A DNA stretch of 18,176 nt from Akkermansiaceae bacterium UBA5689 (GTDB lineage Bacteria; Verrucomicrobiota; Verrucomicrobiia; Verrucomicrobiales; Akkermansiaceae), in contig DIHT01000055.1 of NCBI GenBank assembly GCA_002420305.1, positions 16,916-35,091 of the forward strand, read 5' to 3'. This document shows positions 1 through 7,347 of the stretch, piece after piece. The notes beneath the pieces were generated by a model, which saw only the letters and a program-made list of their open reading frames with translations, was not told where the DNA came from and ran no database searches. The translations under genes were made by a program, and so were the position numbers. Each line of letters opens with the position of its first letter. The first letter of the stretch is position 1.

Positions 1-3
1 TTG

Positions 4-1125
4 TTACTGGTGGCGAAATGCCACCGTGGGTTTCATTCGAGAGGCTCTTACGGCGGGGTAGAGGCCGCTGATAGCACCGACGATGGTCGCAAAGACAACG
101 GTGAAAAGTACGGCATCCAACGCGATTTCAATTCGAATTGCGCTTCCGATGGAGGGAAAGAGATAGAGGATTTCGCGTACTGCAAAGGCAAGCAGGACTC
201 CAAGCAGCCCTCCGGCGACTCCGAGTAGCGAGGCCTCGAGAAGAATCATCCTGCGGATACGGGAGGCCTTCCATCCAATGGCGCGCAGGACGCCGATTTC
301 CATCGTTCTTTCGAAAACACTCATGAGCATGGTGTTCATTACACTGGTCAGACCTACGATCATGGAGAGCAGGGTAACCGCAAGGGTCATGCCACGGACG
401 GCCTTCGTCGTCGAGTTTTGCTGAGCAGATTCGCTGGCAAGACTTGCGGAGAGCCCCGGATGGATGGTTTCAATCTCCCGGCAGATCGACCGTGCTTTTG
501 AGCTCTCTGTCCCCGGGTCAAAGCGCAGGTTCAAAAAGTTGATCTTCCCGACGTTATCGCTTTTGTGCTGCATGACCTCGAGCGGAATGAGAATGGCGCC
601 AGACTCAATCATGGAAGCGCTCTCGTAAATTCCACACACGGGGAATTTGGATCCGTAGAGAAGTAGCGTTTCCCCGACTCCCTTGCCGAGCGCCTGGGAT
701 GCGGATTTACCGAGGAGAATGACCTGTTCGTCGGGGTGCTGGGGCATGCGGCCTTCGACAATCGTGAGGTGATTCCAGATGTAGCTGCTCCACTCCCAGC
801 TTGTGATGAGAACCATGGGGAGGTTTCCCACGGGGACTAGACTACTAAGGACCCCGCCGCTGCTTTCGATTCCTGGGAGGGAGCGGATGCTGGCAGCGAT
901 ATCTTCGGAGAAGGGAGCAGGAATCGGGCTGCCGGCTGCGGCCCGGTTGATCACGGCATCCGTGCCACGGGCATTCATCGTCTGATCCCAGCCTCTTTCG
1001 AACCCCCGGGAGAGGCCCATCAGGGCCACGATAGCCATCATGCCTACAGCGATCCCAAATAAGGTGAGGGCTGTGCGCATACGCCTCGCCTTGAAATTTC
1101 GGGCGACCATCGGCAGAAGGTTCAT
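4..1125 (-). CDS. FtsX/MacB-type ABC transporter permease
   Basis: This is an inner-membrane permease of the MacB/LolCE/FtsX class. Such proteins usually work as mechanotransmitters moving lipoproteins, peptides or antibiotics rather than as classic import channels. The 373-residue protein has one N-terminal membrane helix (about residues 17-39) after a basic start (NFKARRMRTALTLFG). A periplasmic MacB-PCD-like domain follows (about 45-240). Three C-terminal helices sit around 245-270, 300-325 and 335-360. The motif MNTMLMSVFERTMEIGVLRAIG is the typical FtsX-domain coupling region, and the protein ends with the usual YPAVRASRMKPTVAFR. Its ATG overlaps the stop of the ATPase by 4 bases (ATGA), so the two are translationally coupled. 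The gene is complete and ends three bases inside the window. The substrate cannot be told from sequence. Confidence 0.93.
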   Translation of the reverse strand: MNLLPMVARNFKARRMRTALTLFGIAVGMMAIVALMGLSRGFERGWDQTMNARGTDAVINRAAAGSPIPAPFSEDIAASIRSLPGIESSGGVLSSLVPVGNLPMVLITSWEWSSYIWNHLTIVEGRMPQHPDEQVILLGKSASQALGKGVGETLLLYGSKFPVCGIYESASMIESGAILIPLEVMQHKSDNVGKINFLNLRFDPGTESSKARSICREIETIHPGLSASLASESAQQNSTTKAVRGMTLAVTLLSMIVGLTSVMNTMLMSVFERTMEIGVLRAIGWKASRIRRMILLEASLLGVAGGLLGVLLAFAVREILYLFPSIGSAIRIEIALDAVLFTVVFATIVGAISGLYPAVRASRMKPTVAFRHQ

Positions 1126-1823
1126 CGGGAAAGGGGAGTTTCGGAAGTGGGGTGCTTAACCATGCCGTCGCTCATATGAATCTGGCGCGAAGCATATGCA
1201 GCAGTGGCCGGATCGTGTGTTACGAGCACGAGGGTCATTCCATTTTCTCGATGGATGCGGGAGAGCAACTCCATCACCATTGTGGCGGAGGCTCTGTCCA
1301 GATTGCCCGTCGGCTCATCGGCGAGGAGTAGTTCTGGTTGGTTGGCGAGGCTTCTTGCGATGGCCACTCGTTGGCGCTCCCCGCCAGATAGTTCTGGTGG
1401 CCGGCTATGAGTGCGATCCGCAAGTCCAACCTCAGAGAGGAGCCTCGTCGCTCGCGGAGCTCGCTCTTTTCTTGAAATCGAACTTTCAACCATGGGCACC
1501 TGGACGTTTTCCGAGGCCGTCAGAGTGGGAAGGAGGTGGAAAGACTGGAAAACAAAGCCGACCCTCTGGGCTCGGAAAGAGGACAAGTCGCCCATCCCGG
1601 AGAGAGCCTGCCCGCGGAAGAAGATCTCGCCGGAATCAGGACTGTCCAGTCCGCCGAGCATCTGGAGGAGAGTCGTCTTGCCGCTTCCGCTCGAGCCCGT
1701 GATTGCGATGAAATCGCCCTCTTCCACCTTCAGGTCGACTCCGCGGAGGGCTTGAATCCTGCCTTGCTCATAGGAGCGCGTGACGGCGGTTGCCTCCGAG
1801 AGGTACGGGGGGTGTGTTTCCAT
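1122..1823 (-). CDS. ABC transporter ATP-binding protein, LolD/MacB family
   Basis: This 233-residue nucleotide-binding subunit powers the FtsX-type permease encoded directly downstream. It has Walker A GSSGSGKTT (residues 43-51), a Q-loop (VGFVFQSFHLLP), signature LSGGERQRVAIARS, Walker B plus D-loop LLLADEPTGNLD, and a switch histidine in LVLVTHD. The GNLD ending and the length are typical of the MacB/LolD/FtsE branch. The ATG at 1823 puts the first beta-strand about 10 residues in, which is normal. It is the first gene of a two-gene unit, with a 4-base overlap to the permease. No membrane-fusion (HlyD-like) partner is visible, but one could lie beyond position 1 of the window. Upstream, 1824-2039 holds no gene that I can support. 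Confidence 0.95.
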   Translation of the reverse strand: METHPPYLSEATAVTRSYEQGRIQALRGVDLKVEEGDFIAITGSSGSGKTTLLQMLGGLDSPDSGEIFFRGQALSGMGDLSSFRAQRVGFVFQSFHLLPTLTASENVQVPMVESSISRKERAPRATRLLSEVGLADRTHSRPPELSGGERQRVAIARSLANQPELLLADEPTGNLDRASATMVMELLSRIHRENGMTLVLVTHDPATAAYASRQIHMSDGMVKHPTSETPLSR

Positions 1824-2039
1824 GAGAGGCGAGTTTTGCGGACCATGGCCCGGGTCGCAATGGCAGAAATCGGAGACAGAGAGGCGGGCTGCTTTCCGTC
1901 TCAGAGGGGGGAACTATCCGGCGGAGCTCCGCTGGAAGGCCATGAATATCGATCGGGTTAATTCGTGAGCGGTATTTTCCAGAGGCTTCATGTCTGTGAG
2001 CTCCCTCTCTAAGCTTGAAACGCCTTTCGCCAGTCCTGC

Positions 2040-2068
2040 TTGCCGCCTCTCTGCCATCTCAATAGAAT
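2040..2068 (+). promoter_or_regulatory. Sigma-70-like promoter just before the SMP-30 gene
   Basis: TTGCCG (2040-2045) and TAGAAT (2063-2068) are separated by 17 bases. The -10 box ends only 6 bases before the ATG at 2075, so transcription would start at or next to the start codon and give a leaderless or nearly leaderless mRNA. There is no Shine-Dalgarno sequence. The call rests on consensus matching by eye only. Confidence 0.4.
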
Positions 2069-2074
2069 CTGAAT

Positions 2075-3070
2075 ATGAAATTCAACGGCTTCCTGACCGC
2101 CCTTCTTTTCGTATATGCGCCGAGCGTGGATGCCCAGATTTCTGATGTGGCGCAGCTCAAACTCGAGGGTGCTGTTGCTTTCACCGAAGGCCCCGCATGG
2201 CATCCTTCCGGCGATGTGTATTTCACCGATATTGCTAATAATCGGATCATGCGCCGTGAGCCTTCCGGGGTCATGCATGTCTTCCGCACTCCCTCCGGGC
2301 GAGCGAATGGGCTTCTTTTTGATCACGAGGGAAACCTGATGGCCTGTGAGGGCGAGAACCGTCGGGTGACCCGGACTGAAAAGGATGGAGCAATTACGGT
2401 GCTTGCTAGTCACTATCAGGGGAAAAGATTCAATTCGCCCAATGACCTCGCGGTGGATTCCCAGGGTCGGATCTACTTCAGTGATCCTCGCTACGGGAAC
2501 CGGGATGACATGGAACAGCGTGATGAGCAAGGCCGGGAGATTGAAGGGGTCTACCGGATTGATGGCGCCGGGAAGATTTCCCGTATCATCACCCATGAGG
2601 TGCATCGCCCTAACGGCATTCTGGTCTCTGCGGATGACAAGTTCCTTTTCGTAGCGGATAATGTGAACGATGGCCCTGCACAGGGACTTGGGGGGAACCG
2701 TAAACTGTGGCGGTTCACTCTCCGAGCAGACGGCTCGGTGGTTAGCTCAAGCCGAAAACTTCTCTTCGACTGGGGTAGCGATCGTGGACCTGATGGGATG
2801 GCTTTGGACTCGAAGGGACGTATTTTTGCTACCGCCGGTTTCAACTTTCCCAAGCCTCCGGTGGAAACCAACCTCAAATACAGGGCGGGCGTTTATGTCT
2901 TCTCCCCGGAGGGAAAACTTCTTCAAAATATCCCGGTCCCGGCGGATATGATAACCAATTGTGCCTTCGGGGGAGCGGATCTTCGGACTCTCTACGTCAC
3001 TGCTGGGCACAAGCTCTGGAGTATTCCGGTCAAGGACCCTGGGTATCTCGCGTGGCCCCTGATACCCTAG
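2075..3070 (+). CDS. Secreted SMP-30/gluconolactonase/LRE-family protein
   Basis: This is a six-bladed beta-propeller of the SMP-30/gluconolactonase family, which hydrolyses sugar lactones such as gluconolactone with a divalent metal. A signal peptide occupies about residues 1-20, with cleavage after SVDA, so the protein acts in the periplasm or outside. The expected metal ligands are visible: E38 in FTEGPAWHP, N123 in NSPNDLAVD, N180 in RPNGILVS and D240 in RGPDGMALD. Repeated blade motifs GDVYFTD, GRIYFSD, KFLFVAD and GRIFATAG support the fold. The length of 331 residues fits secreted members. The gene stands alone and converges with the L,D-transpeptidase. Lactonase is the family default; the true substrate is unknown. 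Confidence 0.92.
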   Translation: MKFNGFLTALLFVYAPSVDAQISDVAQLKLEGAVAFTEGPAWHPSGDVYFTDIANNRIMRREPSGVMHVFRTPSGRANGLLFDHEGNLMACEGENRRVTRTEKDGAITVLASHYQGKRFNSPNDLAVDSQGRIYFSDPRYGNRDDMEQRDEQGREIEGVYRIDGAGKISRIITHEVHRPNGILVSADDKFLFVADNVNDGPAQGLGGNRKLWRFTLRADGSVVSSSRKLLFDWGSDRGPDGMALDSKGRIFATAGFNFPKPPVETNLKYRAGVYVFSPEGKLLQNIPVPADMITNCAFGGADLRTLYVTAGHKLWSIPVKDPGYLAWPLIP

Positions 3071-3108
3071 GGGGGATCTATGGTAATAGGCCGGGTATTC
3101 CGCTGGCT

Positions 3109-3588
3109 TTAGTGAACAATGGTGACTTTTGTTCCAACAGGGGCTTTGTCGAAGAGACTCTGGGCCATCTCACGCGGCATCCGGATACAGCCGTGGGAGG
3201 CCGGGGCCCCAGGGTTTGGTATCGGCCCAACGTGCATCCCGATGCCCGATCCGGTCAGTCGCATCCAGTAGGGCATGGGGCATCCGACGAACTTCCCTCC
3301 CTCCGGCACAGTATGCCGGCGGGTGTCCGCATCGGCTATCTTGAGATAACCTTTCGCATCATAAATACGGCCGTAGAGTGTGGAGCGTTTATCCACTACT
3401 TTCTCGGAAATCGTGAACGAACCCAAGGGGGTGGAATGCCCCTGTTTCCCGGTTGCGACCCGGGACTGCCCCACCTTTTCCCCACCGCGATAGAAATAGG
3501 CCGTCTGATCACTGAGCTTGATGGTGATCCTTAGGGGGGCGTTAGAGCCCCTATCTGACCAGTAGGAGTAGTGACTACGTTGTTTCAC
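3109..3588 (-). CDS. L,D-transpeptidase (YkuD) catalytic domain, detached from its signal
   Basis: L,D-transpeptidases make 3-3 cross-links in peptidoglycan or attach lipoproteins to it, outside the inner membrane. The YkuD domain is complete: TIKLSDQTAYFYRGGEKVG at the start, H119 in GMHVG, and the catalytic block SHGCIRM with H132 and C134, numbered from the GTG at 3588. The GTG has no export signal behind it and no Shine-Dalgarno sequence. In the same frame, five codons upstream of this GTG, lies a TAA (3604-3606), and beyond it a lipoprotein signal (separate entry). The HYSYW stretch just after the GTG also looks like the linker that follows the lipid-anchor region in verrucomicrobial members, from memory. 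I infer one original lipoprotein gene at 3109-3711. As written, this part would stay in the cytoplasm and be non-functional unless read through. Confidence 0.8.
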   Translation of the reverse strand: MKQRSHYSYWSDRGSNAPLRITIKLSDQTAYFYRGGEKVGQSRVATGKQGHSTPLGSFTISEKVVDKRSTLYGRIYDAKGYLKIADADTRRHTVPEGGKFVGCPMPYWMRLTGSGIGMHVGPIPNPGAPASHGCIRMPREMAQSLFDKAPVGTKVTIVH

Positions 3589-3603
3589 GGAGGAGAATCC
3601 CCC

Positions 3604-3711
3604 TTAGTTGACTATATTGGCCTCTATGAGCGAGGTGCGGTGGGTCGAACTGGAGCAGGAGGAAAGAAAGGCCAGGATCGCTAGGGTGGTAAAGAAAAGG
3701 GCCGTTTTCAT
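3604..3711 (-). pseudogene. Lipoprotein signal fragment of the interrupted L,D-transpeptidase
   Basis: Thirty-five codons begin at the ATG at 3711. They encode a lipoprotein signal (MKTALFFTTLAILAFLSSC, lipobox LSSC with the lipidated cysteine at residue 19), a short Ser/Thr-rich linker, then TAA at 3604-3606. The next in-frame codons read GGFSS and run straight into the YkuD protein. The distance from this ATG to the GTG at 3588 is an exact multiple of three, so no frameshift is needed. It is most simply the 5' part of a broken gene. It could instead be a tiny free lipoprotein, or the TAA could be a base-call error. Confidence 0.55.
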
Positions 3712-3874
3712 GAGGAGAGCTGGGTGGTTCGTCTGGAGAGGGCGATGAGGTTGTGCTCTTAGGACCGCAAAAACCGACTGCCTGTTTTCACTTTTCTGCA
3801 AACTATCTTCAAAAGGGTTCTTTCCTCCCCGAATACTCGCCATTTGAGAGCCGGGGCCTATATTGGCTGAAAGC

Positions 3875-4738
3875 ATGGACTCCGCCCAAGAACGAGAAAC
3901 AGGCACTCTTCAGGACCTCGACGAGTGGGAAGACGACCTTCTTAGAAGGTATCCCGAGCACCCCGAGAGCGACCGGAAATTTCGTGCCTACGAAGCTGAA
4001 GCGCGGCCCGGGGTCCGGGAATTCTACCGCCTCAACCATCAGCACCAGACGATGGATTTTGTCCTGCAGAAGCGCGCCGAATATCTTCCTCTGGAGAAAC
4101 GCAGGATGACGGTCTGGGAGGCGCTGGAATATCTGAATACCCTTGTCGACGATAGCGATCCCGACATCGACCTGCCTCAAATTGAGCACCTCATGCAGAC
4201 GGCCGAGGCGATCCGGCATGATGGCCATCCTCGCTGGTTCATTCTGACCGGCCTGATCCACGATCTCGGGAAGATCCTCTGTCTCTTTGGCGAGCCCCAG
4301 TGGGCTGTCGTCGGGGACACCTTTCCACTCGGGTGCCGTTTTTCAGAGAAGATCATCTACCACGAATATTTCTCGGAGAATCCTGATTCGCGCCATTCAG
4401 AGTATGCGACACCCCTTGGGATCTATGAGGAGGGATGCGGTCTCGATAAAGTCACCATGTCCTGGGGTCACGATGAGTATCTTTATCAAGTGGTTAAAGA
4501 CCGCCTTCCTGAGGAAGCCCTTTACATGATTCGTTACCATTCCTGCTACCCCATTCACAAGGAGGGGGCATATCAGGCTCTCATGAGCGACCATGACCGA
4601 GCGATGTTTAGGTGGGTAGATGCTTTCAACGTTTATGATCTCTACACCAAAAGCAGCGAGCGCGTTGATGTCGATGGGCTCAGGCCATTTTACGAGGAAC
4701 TTATCGAAGAGTATCTCCCCGGAAAACTATCCTGGTAA
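3875..4738 (+). CDS. MIOX: myo-Inositol oxygenase (EC 1.13.99.1)
   Basis: This enzyme cleaves myo-inositol with oxygen to D-glucuronate at a mixed-valent diiron site in the cytoplasm. The 287-residue protein matches animal and plant MIOX in length and along its whole course. The six iron ligands are all present: H105 (EHLMQTAE), H129 and D130 (LIHDLGK), H199 (MSWGHDEYLY), H222 (IRYHSCYPIH) and D255 (FNVYDLYTK). GEPQWAVVGDTFPLGC, TPLGIYEEGCGLD and the C-terminal LPGKLSW are family hallmarks. I chose the ATG at 3875; an in-frame TTG at 3863 would add four residues. A -10-like TATATT (3860-3865) ends 9 bases before this ATG. The gene stands alone, with no inositol dehydrogenase (iol) genes or transporter beside it. 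The identification is secure; only the physiological role here is inferred. Confidence 0.96.
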   Translation: MDSAQERETGTLQDLDEWEDDLLRRYPEHPESDRKFRAYEAEARPGVREFYRLNHQHQTMDFVLQKRAEYLPLEKRRMTVWEALEYLNTLVDDSDPDIDLPQIEHLMQTAEAIRHDGHPRWFILTGLIHDLGKILCLFGEPQWAVVGDTFPLGCRFSEKIIYHEYFSENPDSRHSEYATPLGIYEEGCGLDKVTMSWGHDEYLYQVVKDRLPEEALYMIRYHSCYPIHKEGAYQALMSDHDRAMFRWVDAFNVYDLYTKSSERVDVDGLRPFYEELIEEYLPGKLSW

Positions 4739-4769
4739 ACGCCCAGGAGTTGCGAAGCCTGACTTGCCT

Positions 4770-5882
4770 CTAGATTGTCAGGGTTCGATTACGGGCGGTG
4801 ACCTCCCATGTTTCCCCGGTAACCTCCGCATTTCGGATCAGAGTCGCTTCCCTGTATAGGGCAACGGTGGGACAAATATGGAATGGTATTCCGAGCAGGT
4901 GGTCTCCCGCCTGAAACTGGTCTGCGTCTTCGGATTCCAGCACCAAGTGCTCTTCACTGTGGCTGACGAAATGTGCATGTTCGAGCCCGATCAGATGAAT
5001 CCGTTTATTGAGTGGGCCTTCTGACGCAACAGCTTTATGCCCGAGATCCAGGCAGAGCCGATTTGTTCCTGGCTTACTGATGACCCGGGTGAGAACGGCC
5101 GCTGCGTTCCGAAAAGGGAGTTCAGGATAGGCGCTTTTGTAACCATGATCCCAGAAGAGAGAGGTTCCGGGGCTGCATTGCCATTCTCGCAGGCGGGCAT
5201 GAAAGCCGAAGGTCGGCGACCCTCCTCCGACTACAGCTGGCACGAGGTGGCCCGCTTCCGCTAGCTCCGCGAGAGCACCCTCAACGGTGCTCATTGCCTG
5301 AGACCACATCTCCCTGCGGGCCGAGGGTTTGGACTCTCTCACATGTCCATCGTAGGCGTGAACTCCCTCAAAACTCAGACCAGCAGAAGAGCAGATCAAT
5401 TTGGTAATCCTGACAACGTCTTCTACGGAGGAGGTTCCGGTTCGGCCCATGCCACAATCGAAATCGACAAAAACACCGAGAGTCACCTCCGTTTTCACGC
5501 ACCTCTTAATGATCGCTAGCAGGGCTGCCTCGTCGTCCGCGAGAAAGGATAACCTCGCGCCCGGGTAGGCCTCAGCTAACTGGATAAGACGATCCGGGGA
5601 TGGCCCGACCGGAGAATAGGCCAGGAGCACATCCTGTGCCCCTGCGGCCAGGCACATCTCAACCTCTGCGATCGTAGAGGCCTTGAACTTATCGATCCCG
5701 GCCGACATTTGGATTCGCATGACCTCATCCATCTTATGGGTCTTGACGTGGGGTCGGAGACGTTTTGGGCCTCCACATAAACCAATCATGCGTTCCACGT
5801 TCTGTTCGACGACACAGGGCCGGACCAACAGGGCAGGTGAAGCAACCCGGTCAAGACCTTGGATTGCCCATCGCTCGTCCAT
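4770..5882 (-). CDS. D-threonine aldolase / D-serine dehydratase-fold PLP enzyme
   Basis: This is a fold-type III (alanine racemase-like N-terminal barrel) PLP enzyme of the D-serine dehydratase/D-threonine aldolase family, 370 residues long. The PLP lysine is K47 in RPHVKTHK. VFVDFDCGMGRTG and VVGGGSPTFGFH supply other cofactor-pocket loops. The C-terminal metal site reads HICPTVALY (H335, C337), a His-x-Cys pair like the zinc site of eukaryotic D-serine dehydratase, whereas classical D-threonine aldolase uses His-x-Asp. It starts 6 bases after the RidA-family gene and has a weak TAGGA 6 bases before its ATG, so it is the second gene of an operon. Cleavage of D-3-hydroxy amino acids and D-serine/D-threonine dehydration are both possible. 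The RidA partner favours dehydration. Cytoplasmic, with no signal peptide. Confidence 0.85.
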   Translation of the reverse strand: MDERWAIQGLDRVASPALLVRPCVVEQNVERMIGLCGGPKRLRPHVKTHKMDEVMRIQMSAGIDKFKASTIAEVEMCLAAGAQDVLLAYSPVGPSPDRLIQLAEAYPGARLSFLADDEAALLAIIKRCVKTEVTLGVFVDFDCGMGRTGTSSVEDVVRITKLICSSAGLSFEGVHAYDGHVRESKPSARREMWSQAMSTVEGALAELAEAGHLVPAVVGGGSPTFGFHARLREWQCSPGTSLFWDHGYKSAYPELPFRNAAAVLTRVISKPGTNRLCLDLGHKAVASEGPLNKRIHLIGLEHAHFVSHSEEHLVLESEDADQFQAGDHLLGIPFHICPTVALYREATLIRNAEVTGETWEVTARNRTLTI

Positions 5883-5888
5883 GATGTC

Positions 5889-6356
5889 CTACAATGGTTT
5901 GACTTCGAGGATCATCTCAATCTCAACCGCCATACCTCCGGGAAGAGTATTGGAGGGAAGAGCACTTCGTGCGCCGACACCGGCCTCGGCACCGTAGAGC
6001 TCTGCAAAAAGCTCACTGCAACCGTTGATCACTGCGGGCTGTCCGACAAAGTCTCCGGTTGAATTGACAAATCCTAGGGTCTTCACCACTCGAGCTACCT
6101 GATCCAAGCTCCCAAGAGCGCTACGAATCGTTGCGATCATCGCTAGGGCAGTTTGCTTCGCGGCTTCGTATCCCTCTTCAATCTCCATGGTTTCCCCGAG
6201 GCGGCCGAGGGTAAGCGTGCCATCTTCCTTGAGAGGGCCGTGTCCTGAGAGGTAGGCCATATTTCCCGCGATCACGATGGGCTTGTAAACGCCAACCGGC
6301 TTGGGTGCAGGAGGAAGGATCAACCCGAGTTCTTTGAATCTGGCTTCAGCACTCAT
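5889..6356 (-). CDS. RidA/YjgF/UK114-family protein (enamine/imine deaminase-like)
   Basis: RidA proteins hydrolyse reactive enamine/imine intermediates such as 2-aminoacrylate that are released by PLP dehydratases. This 155-residue member belongs to the longer subgroup with an N-terminal extension (RFKELGLILPPAPKPVGVY). GNMAYLSGHGPL and a C-terminal RSALPSNTLPGGMAVEIE are visible. The latter carries the arginine (R130) and acidic residues expected of the RidA pocket. It is the first gene of an operon, and the PLP enzyme starts 6 bases later. The pairing suggests that it clears an enamine made by that enzyme. Deaminase activity is inferred from R130; many paralogues in this family have untested functions. 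The 125 bases upstream (6357-6481) hold no gene. Confidence 0.92.
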   Translation of the reverse strand: MSAEARFKELGLILPPAPKPVGVYKPIVIAGNMAYLSGHGPLKEDGTLTLGRLGETMEIEEGYEAAKQTALAMIATIRSALGSLDQVARVVKTLGFVNSTGDFVGQPAVINGCSELFAELYGAEAGVGARSALPSNTLPGGMAVEIEMILEVKPL

Positions 6357-6481
6357 CGCGGCAGGAGCATACTCTTTATGAATATGGACGCGAACCAGAA
6401 TTATGGATCAAACTGCAGATAGAGAATCTCCCTGATTTTGATCAGGCAGCCTGCCTCCTCTTTGGATTTGGGATATTTAGG

Positions 6482-7210
6482 CTATTGAGGCCGGCCCTCC
6501 GGATCAGGCGTTTCTCCCTGAATCAGCTTCACGGCCTGACGGGCGAGGCGTTTGCCGAAAAGCTCATATCCCGTTGTGGTGTAGTGGAGGTCATTCCACT
6601 TTTTACCATTTCGCTCCTTATCATTGGTATCATCCGTATCGGCCCAGGCGCCCCGGGAATCATCGTTGGCCACCTTGACCTGAGCCTCCCTCACAGCGTT
6701 CCACTGGTCGTGGGTGAGATGGTCACAGAGGCGACCGATGACGAAATTCATCTTGGGGGTTTTCAGGTCCTCGCGAAGGCTGGCAATCAAGGTCTCCATG
6801 CTTTCCTGATACGCTGCGGCAAGCCCCGTCTTGGCGTCCCTCTCTCCCTGCATCCAGAGAAAAGTGATGCTGTCAAACGGTCCTTCGGCAATCTTGGCCT
6901 TGGCCTGTTTAAGCACGACATCATAAAACTCCGAGGGGTCGTTGAATTGCTGAGTAAGCTTGTGCTTTCTGGCGATCAGGTCCCACGTCTTCACCCATTT
7001 GCGGATGGGCTGCCCTCCTCGGGCGTATTTGACGTGTTGAATATCTGCGCTAGGCAGCAGCCTTTTCAGTTCCGGGAGGACGGAAGTCTTCTCCTTCAAG
7101 CCCTGCATATTGCTCTGACCCGAGAGAATAAAGAGATGGCGCTCTTCCGCCATGGCCAAGGATGAGGCCAGCCCGATGGCCACGATAACGAAAGTTTTTG
7201 GTAGGTTCAT
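6482..7210 (-). CDS. Secreted sialate O-acetylesterase-like SGNH carbohydrate esterase
   Basis: This 242-residue exported esterase is of the SASA (DUF303) type, expected to remove acetyl groups from sialic acids, xylan or similar glycans. The signal peptide is about residues 1-21 (cleavage after LAMA). The nucleophile block is FILSGQSNMQG, with S33 as the likely catalytic serine. FLWMQGERD is the family block carrying the Gln-Gly-Glu oxyanion region, and NDLHYTTTGYELFG near the C-terminus supplies the Asp/His pair. It is transcribed divergently from the DUF1080 gene at 7348. Bases 7211-7347 must hold both promoters, but I see no convincing boxes there. The substrate is not predictable from sequence. 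Confidence 0.9.
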   Translation of the reverse strand: MNLPKTFVIVAIGLASSLAMAEERHLFILSGQSNMQGLKEKTSVLPELKRLLPSADIQHVKYARGGQPIRKWVKTWDLIARKHKLTQQFNDPSEFYDVVLKQAKAKIAEGPFDSITFLWMQGERDAKTGLAAAYQESMETLIASLREDLKTPKMNFVIGRLCDHLTHDQWNAVREAQVKVANDDSRGAWADTDDTNDKERNGKKWNDLHYTTTGYELFGKRLARQAVKLIQGETPDPEGRPQ

Positions 7211-7347
7211 GGTCCTTTGCTAATGGATGGCCTCGCCGTTGTCAGGGTGAATCTTCCAGCTGTCAGGCCGCGCGCTTGCTCTGCTCCCGTTCCTTCATTA
7301 GACCTTGGATGTCCTCTGCCCGAGGTTTGCCAAAACTTTTAACTGCC

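Noticed and set aside
2009..2605. 198-codon minus-strand frame
   Set aside because: It is antisense to the SMP-30 gene, which has all four metal ligands and a signal peptide. A shadow caused by codon usage.
2959..3534. 191-codon plus-strand frame
   Set aside because: It overlaps the end of the SMP-30 gene and runs antisense to the YkuD catalytic region, with no domain pattern of its own.
6485..7165. 226-codon plus-strand frame
   Set aside because: It mirrors the sialate esterase-like gene, which has a signal peptide and the GQSNM block.
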